Positions 28,773-38,520 are shown, counted from the first letter of the stretch. The stretch: 64,000 bases of DNA from Planctomycetota bacterium (GCA_016795325.1 JAEUHY010000035.1:124001-188000), one strand, 5' to 3'. Notes: generated from the letters alone by a model not told the origin. Numbers and translations: made by a program.

Positions 28773-30935
28773 TCAACGTTGGATGGCAGCGGCGCGCCGC
28801 ACAAGATCGATGAACTCGCGCCGCCACCCGCGTTCGTCGCGGCCGAGAGTTTCGGTCGCCAACTTTTCGATCTGCGCGTAGGACAGATCGCGCACGTGCT
28901 CGCTGCCGCGCAGCTTCATGCCGAAGGCCGCGACCGCGGCAGCGAAGCGTGCGTCGAGCGCGGCTTCGCTCCAACTCGCGGCCGCGCCGCCGACGGGTTG
29001 CTCGAGCAGCTGGCTCACCTCGCCGTCCGGCGCCTTGTAGCGCAGCTTCACGTGCAGCCACTCGTCGCCGAACGAAGCCGGGGCGCCTTCGCGCGGCGTC
29101 TGGTAACGCAGTTCGCCGACCTCGGGCAGTTCGAACGGCACGCCCACGGGCACGATCTCGTACAGCGCGGTCACCGTGTGACCGGCGCCGATCTCGCCCG
29201 CGTCCTTGGTGTCGTCCGCGAAGTCCTGGTGCGCGAGAGCGCGGTTTTCGTAGCCGATTTGCCGCCAAGCCTGCACCCGCGCGGGATTGAACTCGACCTG
29301 GATCTTCACGTCCTTCGCGATCGTCTCCAGCGTGCCGCTCATCTGCTCGACGAGCACCTTGCGCGCCTCGGCGACGCTGTCGATGTACGCGTACGCGCCG
29401 TTGCCCTTGTCGGCGAGCTGTTCGATCGACGAGTCCTTCAGATTGCCCGTGCCGAAGCCGAGCACGCTCAGGAACACGCCGCTCTTGCGCTCCTCTTCGA
29501 TCAGCTTCACGAGTTCGTCGCGGCTGGTCGTGCCGACGTTGAAGTCGCCGTCCGTGCACAGGATCACGCGGTTGACGCCGCCTTCGACCATGTGCTCGCG
29601 CGCGGTTTTGTAGGCGAGCCGAATGCCTGCGCCGCCGTTGGTCGAACCGCCCGACTGGAGCTCGTCGATCGCGGCGAGGATCGCGCCGCGCTCGCGGCCG
29701 CTGGTCGGTTCGAGCACGAGGCCCTCGTTGCCCGCGTAGACCACGATCGACACGCGGTCGCGCACGTCGAGCTGCTCGGTGAGCAGCCGCAGCGAGCGCT
29801 GCACGAGCGGCAGCTTGTCGGGGCTGTTCATCGAGCCCGACACATCGATCAGGAACACCAGGTGCGAGTCCTTGCGCTCGTGCCGGTGCATTTCGCGGCC
29901 TTTCAAGCCGATGCGCACGAGCTGGCGGCGCGCGTCCCACGGACAGGCGAGCACGTCGGTCGTCACCGAGAATGGCGCCGCGCCGCTGGGTTGTGCGTAG
30001 GCGTAGTCGAAGTAGTTGATGAGCTCCTCGACGCGCACCGCGCCAGCGCTCGGCAGCGCGCCGCTCATCAAGTGCCGGCGCACGTTCGCGTAGCTCGCGG
30101 TGTCGACGTCGATCGAGAAGGTCGAGAGCGCTTCGTCGAGCGTGCGTCGGAAGGCGTGTTCGACGAGCGCGTCGTACTCCTCGCTGCTCTGCTGGCTTGC
30201 CAGTGCATCGTCCAGGTCGCTGAGGTAGCCCAGCCCGCGCAGCTTCAGCTCCCGCTCGGCGACGCCCAGTGCGATCCGCTGCCGAACCTCGGAGCGTTGC
30301 TTGGACTTCGTCAGTTCGACCGACGCCGGAGCGCCTGCGGAGCCGCCGTCGGTGTATCCCAACTCGCTGAGCAATCGGACCGCCTCCGCGGTGGGCGCCC
30401 CTCCGTTGTCGCGGCCCGTGTCGCGGTACAGCGGCACGTCGAAGCCGGTCAAGTCGACGCCTTGCGTGCCCGGCGCCGGTTCGGTTCGCGCGAAGCGATC
30501 GATACCAGGGTCCTCCAGAGTCTCGGTGGGGATTGTGACCCGCAGCTCCGTGCGTGCGACCTCGAACTCCGTCCGCCACGGCCGCACCACGAACAACGGT
30601 CCGCCCACGCAGGCCAGCACGATCGCCGCCGCGAGCGCGACCCGCACTCGCGAAGTGCGCACCACACGCGGCTCACTCGCCCGCTCGAGCACCTGCGCGC
30701 GCTGCGCGCCGCTCAACTCGCTCGCGCCCACTTCCGCGCCCGCCAGCGCGCGCTCGACCTGCGCCATCGTCGCGCGCAGTTCCTCCACAAACTTCGCAGC
30801 CCGCGGATCGCGTTCGAGCAACGCTTCGATCTGCGCCCGCTCGCTCTCCTCCAACTCGCCGAGCACATACGCGCTCAGACGCGCGTCGTCGGCATCGAAC
30901 TCGTTCGCTCCAGCCAGCTCGTTCTTCGCAACCAT
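28773..30935 (-). CDS. vWA-domain protein with anti-sigma-like N-terminus (YfbK type)
   Basis: 720 residues. The first 95 resemble the cytoplasmic part of anti-sigma factors (LSAYVLGELEESERAQIEALL), followed by one membrane helix (about 97-117). Outside is the YfbK-type von Willebrand module: STFSIDVDTASYANVRRHL, then the vWA domain with a complete metal site DVSGSM (D364, S366, S368) and LCTDGDFNVG, then a C-terminal beta region. The gene starts three bases after the stop of an ECF sigma gene, so the pair is an operon, and this protein is probably the membrane-bound inhibitor of that sigma factor, with the vWA domain as extracytoplasmic sensor. The Zn-binding HxxxCxxC of classical anti-sigma factors is missing. 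Confidence 0.85.
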   Translation of the reverse strand: MVAKNELAGANEFDADDARLSAYVLGELEESERAQIEALLERDPRAAKFVEELRATMAQVERALAGAEVGASELSGAQRAQVLERASEPRVVRTSRVRVALAAAIVLACVGGPLFVVRPWRTEFEVARTELRVTIPTETLEDPGIDRFARTEPAPGTQGVDLTGFDVPLYRDTGRDNGGAPTAEAVRLLSELGYTDGGSAGAPASVELTKSKQRSEVRQRIALGVAERELKLRGLGYLSDLDDALASQQSSEEYDALVEHAFRRTLDEALSTFSIDVDTASYANVRRHLMSGALPSAGAVRVEELINYFDYAYAQPSGAAPFSVTTDVLACPWDARRQLVRIGLKGREMHRHERKDSHLVFLIDVSGSMNSPDKLPLVQRSLRLLTEQLDVRDRVSIVVYAGNEGLVLEPTSGRERGAILAAIDELQSGGSTNGGAGIRLAYKTAREHMVEGGVNRVILCTDGDFNVGTTSRDELVKLIEEERKSGVFLSVLGFGTGNLKDSSIEQLADKGNGAYAYIDSVAEARKVLVEQMSGTLETIAKDVKIQVEFNPARVQAWRQIGYENRALAHQDFADDTKDAGEIGAGHTVTALYEIVPVGVPFELPEVGELRYQTPREGAPASFGDEWLHVKLRYKAPDGEVSQLLEQPVGGAAASWSEAALDARFAAAVAAFGMKLRGSEHVRDLSYAQIEKLATETLGRDERGWRREFIDLVRRAAAIQR

Positions 30936-30938
30936 CGC

Positions 30939-31451
30939 TCAAGCCCTCCCTTCGAGTGCGCCGGCGCCCAGGCGCTCGCGCAAGGTCTTCAGTCCCGCGT
31001 GGATCAACCAACTCACGTTGCCGACCGTGTCGCCGGTCACTTCGGCGATCTCGCGGTACGACAGTCCGCCCGCGAAGCGCAGGCTCAAGGCCTCGCGCTG
31101 CTTCTCCGGCAAACGCTCGATCTGCCGGCGCACGCGCTCGTTCTCATCGCGCGTCTCGAGCTCCTCGAGCGCGCTCGTTCCGCCTTGTTGCTCGTCCATG
31201 GCATTCGACTCCACGCGCCCGCGGCGCGCCGTCCTGCGTCGGTGGTCGAGCGCTGCATTGCGGCAGGCGGCGTACAACCACGCCGCGAGCTTGGGCTCGA
31301 CCGCGCTGCGCTCCGCCGCGCACAGGCGCAGGAAAACCTCCTGCGTCAGCTCCCGCGCCGTCTCGAGGTCGCCGGTCAGCCGCGCCGCGAAGCGGATCAG
31401 GCCGCGTTCGTGGCGCTCGAGGGCGGCCTGGATCCAAGCGGGGTCGTGCAT
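30939..31451 (-). CDS. ECF sigma factor paired with the vWA protein
   Basis: 170 residues. Region 2 (about 8-75) contains RELTQEVFLRLCAA, and region 4 (about 110-160) contains LPEKQREALSLRFAGGLSYREIAEV and the recognition helix TVGNVSWLIH. Length is typical of a minimal ECF factor. ATG at 31451 is the only start that gives a clean N-terminus. The downstream vWA gene follows after 3 bases. The promoter region is shared, divergently, with the large sigma/repeat fusion at 31605, so cross-regulation of the two is possible. Confidence 0.92.
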   Translation of the reverse strand: MHDPAWIQAALERHERGLIRFAARLTGDLETARELTQEVFLRLCAAERSAVEPKLAAWLYAACRNAALDHRRRTARRGRVESNAMDEQQGGTSALEELETRDENERVRRQIERLPEKQREALSLRFAGGLSYREIAEVTGDTVGNVSWLIHAGLKTLRERLGAGALEGRA

Positions 31452-31604
31452 CGTCGGTTGGGAAGCGTCGCGCGCCCTCCAACACGATCTCGCGCGGCCG
31501 TTCTTGGTGGAAGTTCGCGCTTTTTCTGGCGAGCGCGGCGAACCGGCGGTCTTTTTTGCTCGCCCACGCCAACGGCCGCGCCGCGAGCGGGGTGAGATGG
31601 TTGC

Positions 31605-34166
31605 ATGGCCCCCCGAGACCACGTCCGACCCGAGGACCTGCTGGCCCACGCCGGCTGGATGCGCGCGCTCGCCGGAGCGTTGCTCGCTGATCCGGGCGCG
31701 GCCGACGACGTCGTGCAGCAGGCCTGGGTCGCGGCCTGGCGACGCCCGCCGGCGTCGGACCAGCCCATCGAGCCGTGGCTGGCGCGCGTCGTGCGCAACT
31801 TCGCGAGCAAACGCCGCCGCGGCGACACGCGGCGTGCGGCGCACGAAGCTCGCGCGCCCCAGCCCGGGCCGCCGCCGGCGCCCGAGCGCACGCTCGAACA
31901 GCTCGAACTGCAGCGCGTGCTCGTCGACGCCGTCGCGCAACTCGAGGAACCGCTGCGCACCACGCTCGTGCAGCGTTGGTTCGAGGGCCGCTCGAGCGTC
32001 GAGATCGCGCAGCTCCTGGGCGTGCCCGAGGGCACCGTGCGCTGGCGGCTCAAGCGCGGCCTCGAAGAGCTTCGCACGCGCCTCGACCGGCGCTACGGCG
32101 ACCGGGCGGCGTGGGGAATCGTGTTCGCGCCCTTCGCGGCGCCGTTGGATCCAGCTGCGGCGAGTGTTTCCGCCGCGAGCTTGAGTTCGAGCGCGGCCCC
32201 GGCCGCGACGGGAGTGGTGCTCATGGGAGCGACGTTGAAGTTCGCTGCGGTTGCGCTCGTGGTCGCCGCCGCATCGGTGTGGTGGATGTGGGGCGAGCCG
32301 ACGCGCGGCGACGCCGCAGCGCGGCCGCGCGGCGCGGCGAGCCCGAGCGTCGCCCCCGCGGCCGAGGTCGCGGACCTCGACGCGCCGGCGGTGCAGCGCG
32401 CCGCACTCGATACGCCGGGCGCCGCGGACGCCGCGTCGCACAACGTGGAGCTCGCTGCGACGCCCAGCGCCGCCGAGCTCGCGCCAAGCGTTCCGCCCGG
32501 CAACGTCCAGGTGCGTTTCGTCGACTCCGCAGGCGTTCCGTGGGCCGGCGTGCTCGTCGAATGCGAGTCGAACGGCGTGCTGCACGGCGCCCGCAGCGGC
32601 GAGGACGGCCGCGTCGCGCTCGAAGTACCGCTGCATTCGCGCGACTCGCAGCGCACCGCGCGCCTCGACGCGCACCGCCGCGGGTTGGGCTCGGTGCGTG
32701 TGGTGACTGCGGTGCGTTCCGGCGAAACGACGCACCTGGGCGACGTCGTGCTCGGGCCCGGCGCACAGCTGCGCGGCCGCGTGCTCGACGCCCGTGGCGC
32801 GCCGCTCGCGTCCGCGCGCGTCGGCTTGTTGCCGGCGGCCTTCGAACTGCGCGATCCGGACGGACTGCGTCGCAACGGCGACGACGGATTCGAGCTGCAG
32901 CCCGACGTCACGAGCGATGCCGACGGCCGCTTCGTGTTCGAGGGCGTCGGAGCGGGGAGTTGGCGCGTGTGGGCGCACGCCGAGGGCTTGCGCTACGGCT
33001 GGAGCGAACTGTTCGAGAGCGCGCCGCCGCTCGAGCTCGAGCTGCCCGATCTCGTGCTCACCGAGTTCGAGGCGCGCGACCGCATCGCCGGCCGCGTGCT
33101 GGACCCGCGGGGCGAGCCGCTGGCGGACGTGCGTGTGCACGTCGGCTACGTCTCGAGCAACGTCGAAGGCAAACGTTCCCTGACGAGCGGCCCCGACGGC
33201 CGCTTCGAGCTCATCGTCGCCAGCGACGCGGTGTACCGCTTCATCGTGCTCGCTCCCGACGGAACGCTCGGGGCGGCCCACGTCGACGGCGTGCAGCCCG
33301 GCACGCTCGATCTCGTGCTGCAACTGAACGAGCCGCGTTGGATCGAGCTCGACGTGAAGGCCAGCGATGGCACGCGTCCGAGCGGGACGCAGGTGAAGGT
33401 CATCGACCCGCGCTACTTGTACTTCGACGAGAAGAACGCGCGGGGCGTGCCGCACGAGGGGCGGGTGCGTGTCGCCGAACCCGCGTACACCTTCCAACTC
33501 GAGGTCGCCGCGCCGGACTTTCAGACGGTGTGGCTCGGGCCGTATGAACCCGGCGCCGCGCCTTCGTCGTTCGATGTCGTGCTCCAACCGTTGCCGCGCT
33601 TGCGCGGTGTCGTCCGCAGCTCGAACGGGCCCGTCGGCGGCGCGTCGATCCAGCCGCTGAGCGCGCTCGAAGAGGGCACGATCGAGCTCAACACGTTCTT
33701 CGTGCGCATGATGCGTTCGAGCATCCGCGAGTCCACGACCGACGCCGGCGGCTCGTTCGTGCTCGAGGGGAGCGGCGACGTCTGGTTGCGCGTGACGGCG
33801 GACGGCTTCGCTCCCGCGCTCGTCGGTCCGTTCACGATCGGCGCGAGCAGCGCGCCAGTCGAGATCGAGCTGGGCCGCGGCGGAGCGATCGAAGGACGTG
33901 TGGTGCGCGCCGACGGCAGCGCCGCGGAAGGCGCCATCGTGGGCCTGAGCTGCGGCGATGGCTTCGGGTTCACCCTTCGCGCAGGCCCAGGCGGTCTGTA
34001 CCGAGCCGAGGGTTTGACGCCCGGGCAGTGGCAGGTGCTGCCGCGCAGCGAAGAACTTCGTCCGGAGAGTTCGACGCTCCGCCAGTCGGATGGCGGCGCG
34101 CGGATCGAGTGGAGCTGTCAGGTGCGCGAAGGCGAAGTGACGCGCTTCGACGTGCAGCTTCCGTAG
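31605..34166 (+). CDS. Second ECF sigma factor fused to membrane helix and carboxypeptidase-regulatory-like repeats
   Basis: 853 residues, the same length and layout as the fusion at 13247. Sigma region 2 (about 10-75; ADDVVQQAWVAAWRRP) and region 4 (about 105-165; RSSVEIAQLLGVPEGTVRWR) are followed by a membrane helix (about 209-229). Then come some 600 residues of repeats (VQVRF, LRGRVLDARGAPLASARVG, IAGRVLDPRGEPLADVRV, IEGRVVRADGSAAEGAIVG). The two proteins share architecture but only limited identity outside the sigma part, so they are old paralogues or the product of repeated fusion. The outer repeats could bind sugar or protein; no enzyme motif is seen. Divergent from the sigma/vWA pair across 153 bases. 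Confidence 0.85.
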   Translation: MAPRDHVRPEDLLAHAGWMRALAGALLADPGAADDVVQQAWVAAWRRPPASDQPIEPWLARVVRNFASKRRRGDTRRAAHEARAPQPGPPPAPERTLEQLELQRVLVDAVAQLEEPLRTTLVQRWFEGRSSVEIAQLLGVPEGTVRWRLKRGLEELRTRLDRRYGDRAAWGIVFAPFAAPLDPAAASVSAASLSSSAAPAATGVVLMGATLKFAAVALVVAAASVWWMWGEPTRGDAAARPRGAASPSVAPAAEVADLDAPAVQRAALDTPGAADAASHNVELAATPSAAELAPSVPPGNVQVRFVDSAGVPWAGVLVECESNGVLHGARSGEDGRVALEVPLHSRDSQRTARLDAHRRGLGSVRVVTAVRSGETTHLGDVVLGPGAQLRGRVLDARGAPLASARVGLLPAAFELRDPDGLRRNGDDGFELQPDVTSDADGRFVFEGVGAGSWRVWAHAEGLRYGWSELFESAPPLELELPDLVLTEFEARDRIAGRVLDPRGEPLADVRVHVGYVSSNVEGKRSLTSGPDGRFELIVASDAVYRFIVLAPDGTLGAAHVDGVQPGTLDLVLQLNEPRWIELDVKASDGTRPSGTQVKVIDPRYLYFDEKNARGVPHEGRVRVAEPAYTFQLEVAAPDFQTVWLGPYEPGAAPSSFDVVLQPLPRLRGVVRSSNGPVGGASIQPLSALEEGTIELNTFFVRMMRSSIRESTTDAGGSFVLEGSGDVWLRVTADGFAPALVGPFTIGASSAPVEIELGRGGAIEGRVVRADGSAAEGAIVGLSCGDGFGFTLRAGPGGLYRAEGLTPGQWQVLPRSEELRPESSTLRQSDGGARIEWSCQVREGEVTRFDVQLP

Positions 34167-34175
34167 CCGGCAGCG

Positions 34176-35075
34176 TCAACCGAACACGGCGCGCGCGGCG
34201 CGGTACGTGTTGAGGTGCGCCTCGATCGTCGGGTCGATCGGATCGGCGTAACCGCCGCCGAGGGTGGCGACGAGCGGCAGTCCGCGCTCGCGCGCGAAGC
34301 CGAACACGCGCTGGTCGCGTTCGGCGAGTCCCGCGTGCGTGAGCGCGAGTCGGCCGAGCTTGTCCTGCGCGAGCGGATCGACGCCGCCTTGGTACAGCAC
34401 GAACTGCGGGCGCGAACGCTCATGCGCCGCGCTCAAGTGCTCGTCGAGCAACTCCAGGAACCGCGCGTCCGCTGTTCCGTCGGGCAGCGGCACGTCGAGG
34501 TCGCTCACTTGCTTGCGCAGCGGAAAGTTGCGCTCGCCGTGCATCGAGAAGGTGAACACACGTGGCTCGTCCGCGAAGATCGAAGCGGTGCCGTCGCCCT
34601 GGTGCACGTCGAGATCGACGATCAGCACACGCTGCGCTGCGCCGCGCGCGAGCAAGTCGGCGGCGGCGATGGCTAGATCGTTGAACACGCAGAATCCCGA
34701 GCCTTCGGCGCGGTAGGCGTGGTGCGTGCCGCCCGCGAGCACGCCTGCAAAGCCCGCGTCGAGCGCGGTGCGCGCGGCAGCGAGCGTTCCGCCAGCGCTG
34801 GCGAGCGTGCGAGCGACGAGGCTCGGCGACCAGGGGAAGCCGATGCGCTGCATCACCTTGCGTTCGAGCTCGCCGGCGAGGAAACCGCGCACGTAGCTCT
34901 CGTCGTGCACGGCGAGCAGCGCCTCGAGCGGCGCCGCGGGCGCGGGCTCGAGCTCGTCTTCGCGCAGCACGCCGCGCGCGACGAGTTCGCGCCGCAGCCG
35001 CGCGTACTTGTGCATCGGAAAGCGGTGCCCCTCGGGCAGCTCGACGACGTGGTGGTCGGTGTAGAAGACGCGCAT
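34176..35075 (-). CDS. Histone deacetylase-family (HDAC11-like) deacylase
   Basis: 299 residues. The zinc-hydrolase motifs are intact: GGTHHA with the tandem catalytic histidines H118/H119, FCVFNDLAIAA, and DLDVHQGDG carrying ligands D156 and H158. LGGGYADPID provides the C-terminal Gly loop. The short single-domain form resembles class IV (HDAC11-like) bacterial proteins. The substrate is uncertain (acetyl-lysine, acetylpolyamine or a small amide). ATG at 35075 (MRVFYTDHH) was chosen because the family starts there; a longer frame exists. Divergent from the LOG gene. Confidence 0.9.
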   Translation of the reverse strand: MRVFYTDHHVVELPEGHRFPMHKYARLRRELVARGVLREDELEPAPAAPLEALLAVHDESYVRGFLAGELERKVMQRIGFPWSPSLVARTLASAGGTLAAARTALDAGFAGVLAGGTHHAYRAEGSGFCVFNDLAIAAADLLARGAAQRVLIVDLDVHQGDGTASIFADEPRVFTFSMHGERNFPLRKQVSDLDVPLPDGTADARFLELLDEHLSAAHERSRPQFVLYQGGVDPLAQDKLGRLALTHAGLAERDQRVFGFARERGLPLVATLGGGYADPIDPTIEAHLNTYRAARAVFG

Positions 35076-35157
35076 CGGCGGGAAGCTGCGTACGCTAGCG
35101 TTTGGTCGCAGCGCGGCGCCCACCGTCTTGTCTGCGTCGTGCGGCCCAACTCACTGC

Positions 35158-35739
35158 ATGAACGCCATCTGTGTCTTCTGCGGCGCCAACCGCGGCTTCT
35201 CGCCCGTCTTCGCATCCGCTGCGCGCGAGTTCGGCGCGTTGCTCGGCGCGCGCGGCATCGAACTCGTCTACGGCGGCGGAAACGTCGGCTTGATGGGGGA
35301 GGTGGCCGACGGCGCGCTCGCGGCCGGGGGACGCGTGACGGGCGTGATCCCGCGCGCGCTGCTCGACAAGGAACTCGGCCACCGCGGCGTGCAGCGCTTG
35401 CTCGTCGTCGAGTCGATGCACGAGCGCAAGGCCAAGATGGCGGAGCTCTCGGACGCGTTCGTCGCCTTGCCCGGTGGTTTCGGCACCTTCGACGAGTTGT
35501 GCGAGGTGCTCACGTGGAACCAACTTGGAATCCACGCCAAGCCCTGCGCGGTGCTCGATGTTCAAGGCTACTGGCGCCCGCTGCTCGCGCAGTTCGACGC
35601 TGCGGTCGAGCACGGTTTCCTGCGACCTGAGAACCGCGCGTTGCTGCTGGCGGAGGACGATCCGCGTCGCTTGCTCGAGCGCTTGGCGAGCTGGCGCCCT
35701 GTGCAGCGCGACAAGTGGATCGGCCGCGACGGCGCATGA
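35158..35739 (+). CDS. LOG-family nucleoside 5'-monophosphate phosphoribohydrolase
   Basis: 193 residues, a Rossmann-fold LOG protein (YvdD/Cas-like length). The signature PGGFGTFDE (105-113) and MHERKAKM provide the catalytic arginine and glutamate; VYGGGNVGLMG binds the nucleotide phosphate. The family releases ribose-5-phosphate from AMP or cytokinin nucleotides; in bacteria the physiological role is often purine nucleotide salvage. Soluble and cytoplasmic. ATG at 35158 fits the family N-terminus (MNAICVFCGAN) better than one ten codons upstream. Confidence 0.92.
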   Translation: MNAICVFCGANRGFSPVFASAAREFGALLGARGIELVYGGGNVGLMGEVADGALAAGGRVTGVIPRALLDKELGHRGVQRLLVVESMHERKAKMAELSDAFVALPGGFGTFDELCEVLTWNQLGIHAKPCAVLDVQGYWRPLLAQFDAAVEHGFLRPENRALLLAEDDPRRLLERLASWRPVQRDKWIGRDGA

Positions 35740-35757
35740 GTCCGCTCGGGCAGGGCC

Positions 35758-38322
35758 TCAGCGAATCGCGAGCGCGGCCAAGCGGGCCTCGATCCAATTG
35801 CCGCGGGCGACCTCGAGCGCCTTGGGTGACAACTTGCCCTCGACCTCGAACTCGGTCACGTGCGTGGTGAGGTTGCCCAGGGTGGCGACGAAGAAGTAGC
35901 CGGCCTTCATCGGGAGCTTCTCCAGCGTCGCGGCCTGCGCCCCGCCGATGCTCATGGACCCGTTGCGACCGTCGTGGCGCAGCTCGATCCTGTAGATCTT
36001 GCCGAGTTCGATGGGCGCCTGCCCGCCGCGGCACGGGGCCACACGCCGATCGTTCGGCGTTTCGCTCATCAGCGCGCTTTGGTTGACCGCGGTCAGGCTC
36101 GTGCCGAGTCGGTCGGCGCACGCGCCCAAGGCGAAGGCGAACGAAGAGAGTTCCACGCCCTCGAGCAGGTTCACGCGCACGGAGTAGCGCACGGCCAGCG
36201 GCGACTCGAACTGCAGCACGTGACGCCAGCATGTGTCGCCGTGGCCGGAGAAACCGCCGATCCGCGGCGCGAACGTGGCGCTCGCTCCGCTGCGCTGTTC
36301 GTTCTCCCAGACCTGATCGCGCAAGAGATCGTCCGAGACGAAGTCCTGCAACTCCGCTTCGCCGCGGAAGCGGTAGGTGATCCTGACCGCGTCGTTCGCC
36401 AGTTCGGTCACTTCGCCGTGGACGAGCTCTTTCACACGGAGCGTCTTCGCGGCCTGCTCGAGTCCGAGCGCGGCGAGGTCGTTCAGGGCGCTCGCGCGCG
36501 AGGCCACGAGCGGCAGCTGCTTGTGCTCGCGCCACAGCGCTTCGACGGCGGCGATCAGAGCGCGCGCAGCTTCGGGCGTGGCGGGCGTGGTTTGGTTCGA
36601 GACGTCGTTCAGGGCCAGCGCGGCTTCACCCAACCTCGTCTGCGTCCCGTAGAAGTCCGCCGCGTCCTGCTTGAGCTTCTTGAACTCCGTCGAATCCGGC
36701 GACGTGAAGCGCTTCCACTTCGCGTCGCCCATCAGGATGTACGGATAGAACTTCAGCAGTTCCGGCGCCGCGTCCCGGTCTGGCTTGGGTAGCAGCTCGG
36801 CCAGTTGCACCAAACCCAACTGCGCCAGCTGGAAGTCACGCTGCGCTCCGCCGCTCTCGACGGTCAGTTTTCCGCCGCCGTACTGCACCAGGACGCCCTT
36901 CACGCTCTGTCCGTCGAGCTTGAACTCCAGACGCGCCTTGCCCTGGGCCTGTTTGGCCAAGCTCGCGTCGATCAGCGCCACGCACTTGCTCAGGCGTTCC
37001 AGCTCGTTTTTCGCGCGCGCGGCCAGCGACGGGTCCGCGGCCTTGGAGAGCGCCTCGAGCTCCGCCACGGCTGCGCCGAACTCGCAGCGGCGCGCGCGCG
37101 CCAGGGCGGCGGCCAGTCGTTCGTTGAGCTCGCTTTCTTGCAGCGCGAGTGCGCGCGCCGTCTTCGCCGGATCGACGCGCTTGCGCGGCGCCGGTCCCGC
37201 GGACGCCGCCGTGCGGACCACCGGAGCGGACGCTTCCGTGGGGAACGGAATGCGCGAAGGGTCGAACTGCGGGCGCTGCTGCTTGATCACTCCAGCGACG
37301 TACTTGCGGAAGCCCTCGTCGAGTTGGAGCGTCGTCACCGGCGCGAAGGACTGCTCGAGCGCGAGCGGAGGGTCGATGCCGCGCAGCGTCGCACCGACGA
37401 ACTTGCGCGCGCCTTCGACGTGCTCGCTCTGGTGCAAGTAGTGCATGTAGGTGTGCGCCTGGGCGTAGAACACGCCGAGCGCGAACTCCCAGTCGAGCGG
37501 CATGTTCTGTTTGGCGCACTGCTGACGCACCGACTCGATCACGTCCGCGTAGCTGCGGCAGGCCACGGCGGACTTGACCGGCAGCACATACGCGGCAGCG
37601 CGCGGGTTGAGCATCAGCGCGCCGATCAATTCGAGCGAGCGGTAGTCGAGCGGGTGCTTCTCGAGGTTCTCCGGGTCCTCCTGCGTGTGGTGCGAGAGAT
37701 AGTCCGCGAGCCCTTCGTTGAAGAACGGACTCTCCGGCAAGCTCGCGTCGCTGGCGCTGTAGCGGTGCTGCAGCGCGTGCACCATCTCGTGCAGAGCGGG
37801 GCGCAGTTCGTGCATTAACCCCAGGCTGTTCATCTCACGGTACGTGAGCGCGAAACGCCGCTCCGGAGAGTAGTAGGCACGCGCCGCTTCGAGCCCTTTG
37901 TCTTCGTTGACGTCGACGTGGTCCTTGTAGGCGTGTTCACTGGCGACAATCGCGAGCACGAACACCGGCACACCGCCGTTGTCGACGAGCTTGAGCGGCG
38001 TCACGTAGTCGCGCACGAACATCGCCTCCAACTTGGCGAACCACGGCGCATACCGGTCGGCGATTTCGTCTGCGTATCCCGGCGTGTCCTTGTGCGGGCG
38101 TTGGACCACGAACGCCAGTCCGCGCTCGACGTGCTTGCGCGACCAGGTGTAGTCGACGCGCGAGAAGAACGGATCCTCAGCGATCGTGCGCTCCAGGGCG
38201 GTCAGGAACTCCGCGCGCCGAGCGTCGGGCGGCGTTTGTTGCGCCGGCGCGTGCGGGGCCAGCAGCGGGAGCAACGAAAGGGCGCAGAGCAGGAGCGAGA
38301 TAGTGCGAGAGCGGTCGAGCAT
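35758..38322 (-). CDS. Secreted zinc metalloprotease-like protein with large C-terminal region
   Basis: 854 residues with a signal peptide ending at APAQ. The N-terminal 300 residues carry a gluzincin motif HEMVH (H178, E179, H182) followed after 20 residues by NEGLADYL (E203), the layout of DUF1570-like planctomycete peptidases. A helical Ala/Glu/Arg-rich middle (about 440-560) follows. The last 200 residues form a lectin/jelly-roll-like sandwich (GFSGHGDTCWRHVLQF, IYRIELRHDGRNGSMSI) of the type seen in polysaccharide-associated proteins. It probably works outside the inner membrane. Earlier in-frame ATGs exist; the one at 38322 opens the signal sequence. It converges on the LOG gene. Confidence 0.78.
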   Translation of the reverse strand: MLDRSRTISLLLCALSLLPLLAPHAPAQQTPPDARRAEFLTALERTIAEDPFFSRVDYTWSRKHVERGLAFVVQRPHKDTPGYADEIADRYAPWFAKLEAMFVRDYVTPLKLVDNGGVPVFVLAIVASEHAYKDHVDVNEDKGLEAARAYYSPERRFALTYREMNSLGLMHELRPALHEMVHALQHRYSASDASLPESPFFNEGLADYLSHHTQEDPENLEKHPLDYRSLELIGALMLNPRAAAYVLPVKSAVACRSYADVIESVRQQCAKQNMPLDWEFALGVFYAQAHTYMHYLHQSEHVEGARKFVGATLRGIDPPLALEQSFAPVTTLQLDEGFRKYVAGVIKQQRPQFDPSRIPFPTEASAPVVRTAASAGPAPRKRVDPAKTARALALQESELNERLAAALARARRCEFGAAVAELEALSKAADPSLAARAKNELERLSKCVALIDASLAKQAQGKARLEFKLDGQSVKGVLVQYGGGKLTVESGGAQRDFQLAQLGLVQLAELLPKPDRDAAPELLKFYPYILMGDAKWKRFTSPDSTEFKKLKQDAADFYGTQTRLGEAALALNDVSNQTTPATPEAARALIAAVEALWREHKQLPLVASRASALNDLAALGLEQAAKTLRVKELVHGEVTELANDAVRITYRFRGEAELQDFVSDDLLRDQVWENEQRSGASATFAPRIGGFSGHGDTCWRHVLQFESPLAVRYSVRVNLLEGVELSSFAFALGACADRLGTSLTAVNQSALMSETPNDRRVAPCRGGQAPIELGKIYRIELRHDGRNGSMSIGGAQAATLEKLPMKAGYFFVATLGNLTTHVTEFEVEGKLSPKALEVARGNWIEARLAALAIR

Positions 38323-38514
38323 GGGCGCGGTGTCGGCGGGAACCGACGGCGGGCGGGGAGACGCGGCGGCCATATTTCTGGCCGGGACCGATTGGCGAGA
38401 GCTTAACAGCGTGCGTGGGTGGGGGAGGCGCCGCGCGAATCGAGCGCGTTTCTCCAAGGGGAGTGACTTGGTGAGCCGTCGTGTGGCGCGCGCAGCGAGA
38501 CCTGGCGCAGAGAG

Positions 38515-38520
38515 TAGGGT
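38515..38520 (+). promoter_or_regulatory. Candidate -10 hexamer of the esterase gene
   Basis: TAGGGT ends 13 bases before the ATG at 38534. Confidence 0.35.
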
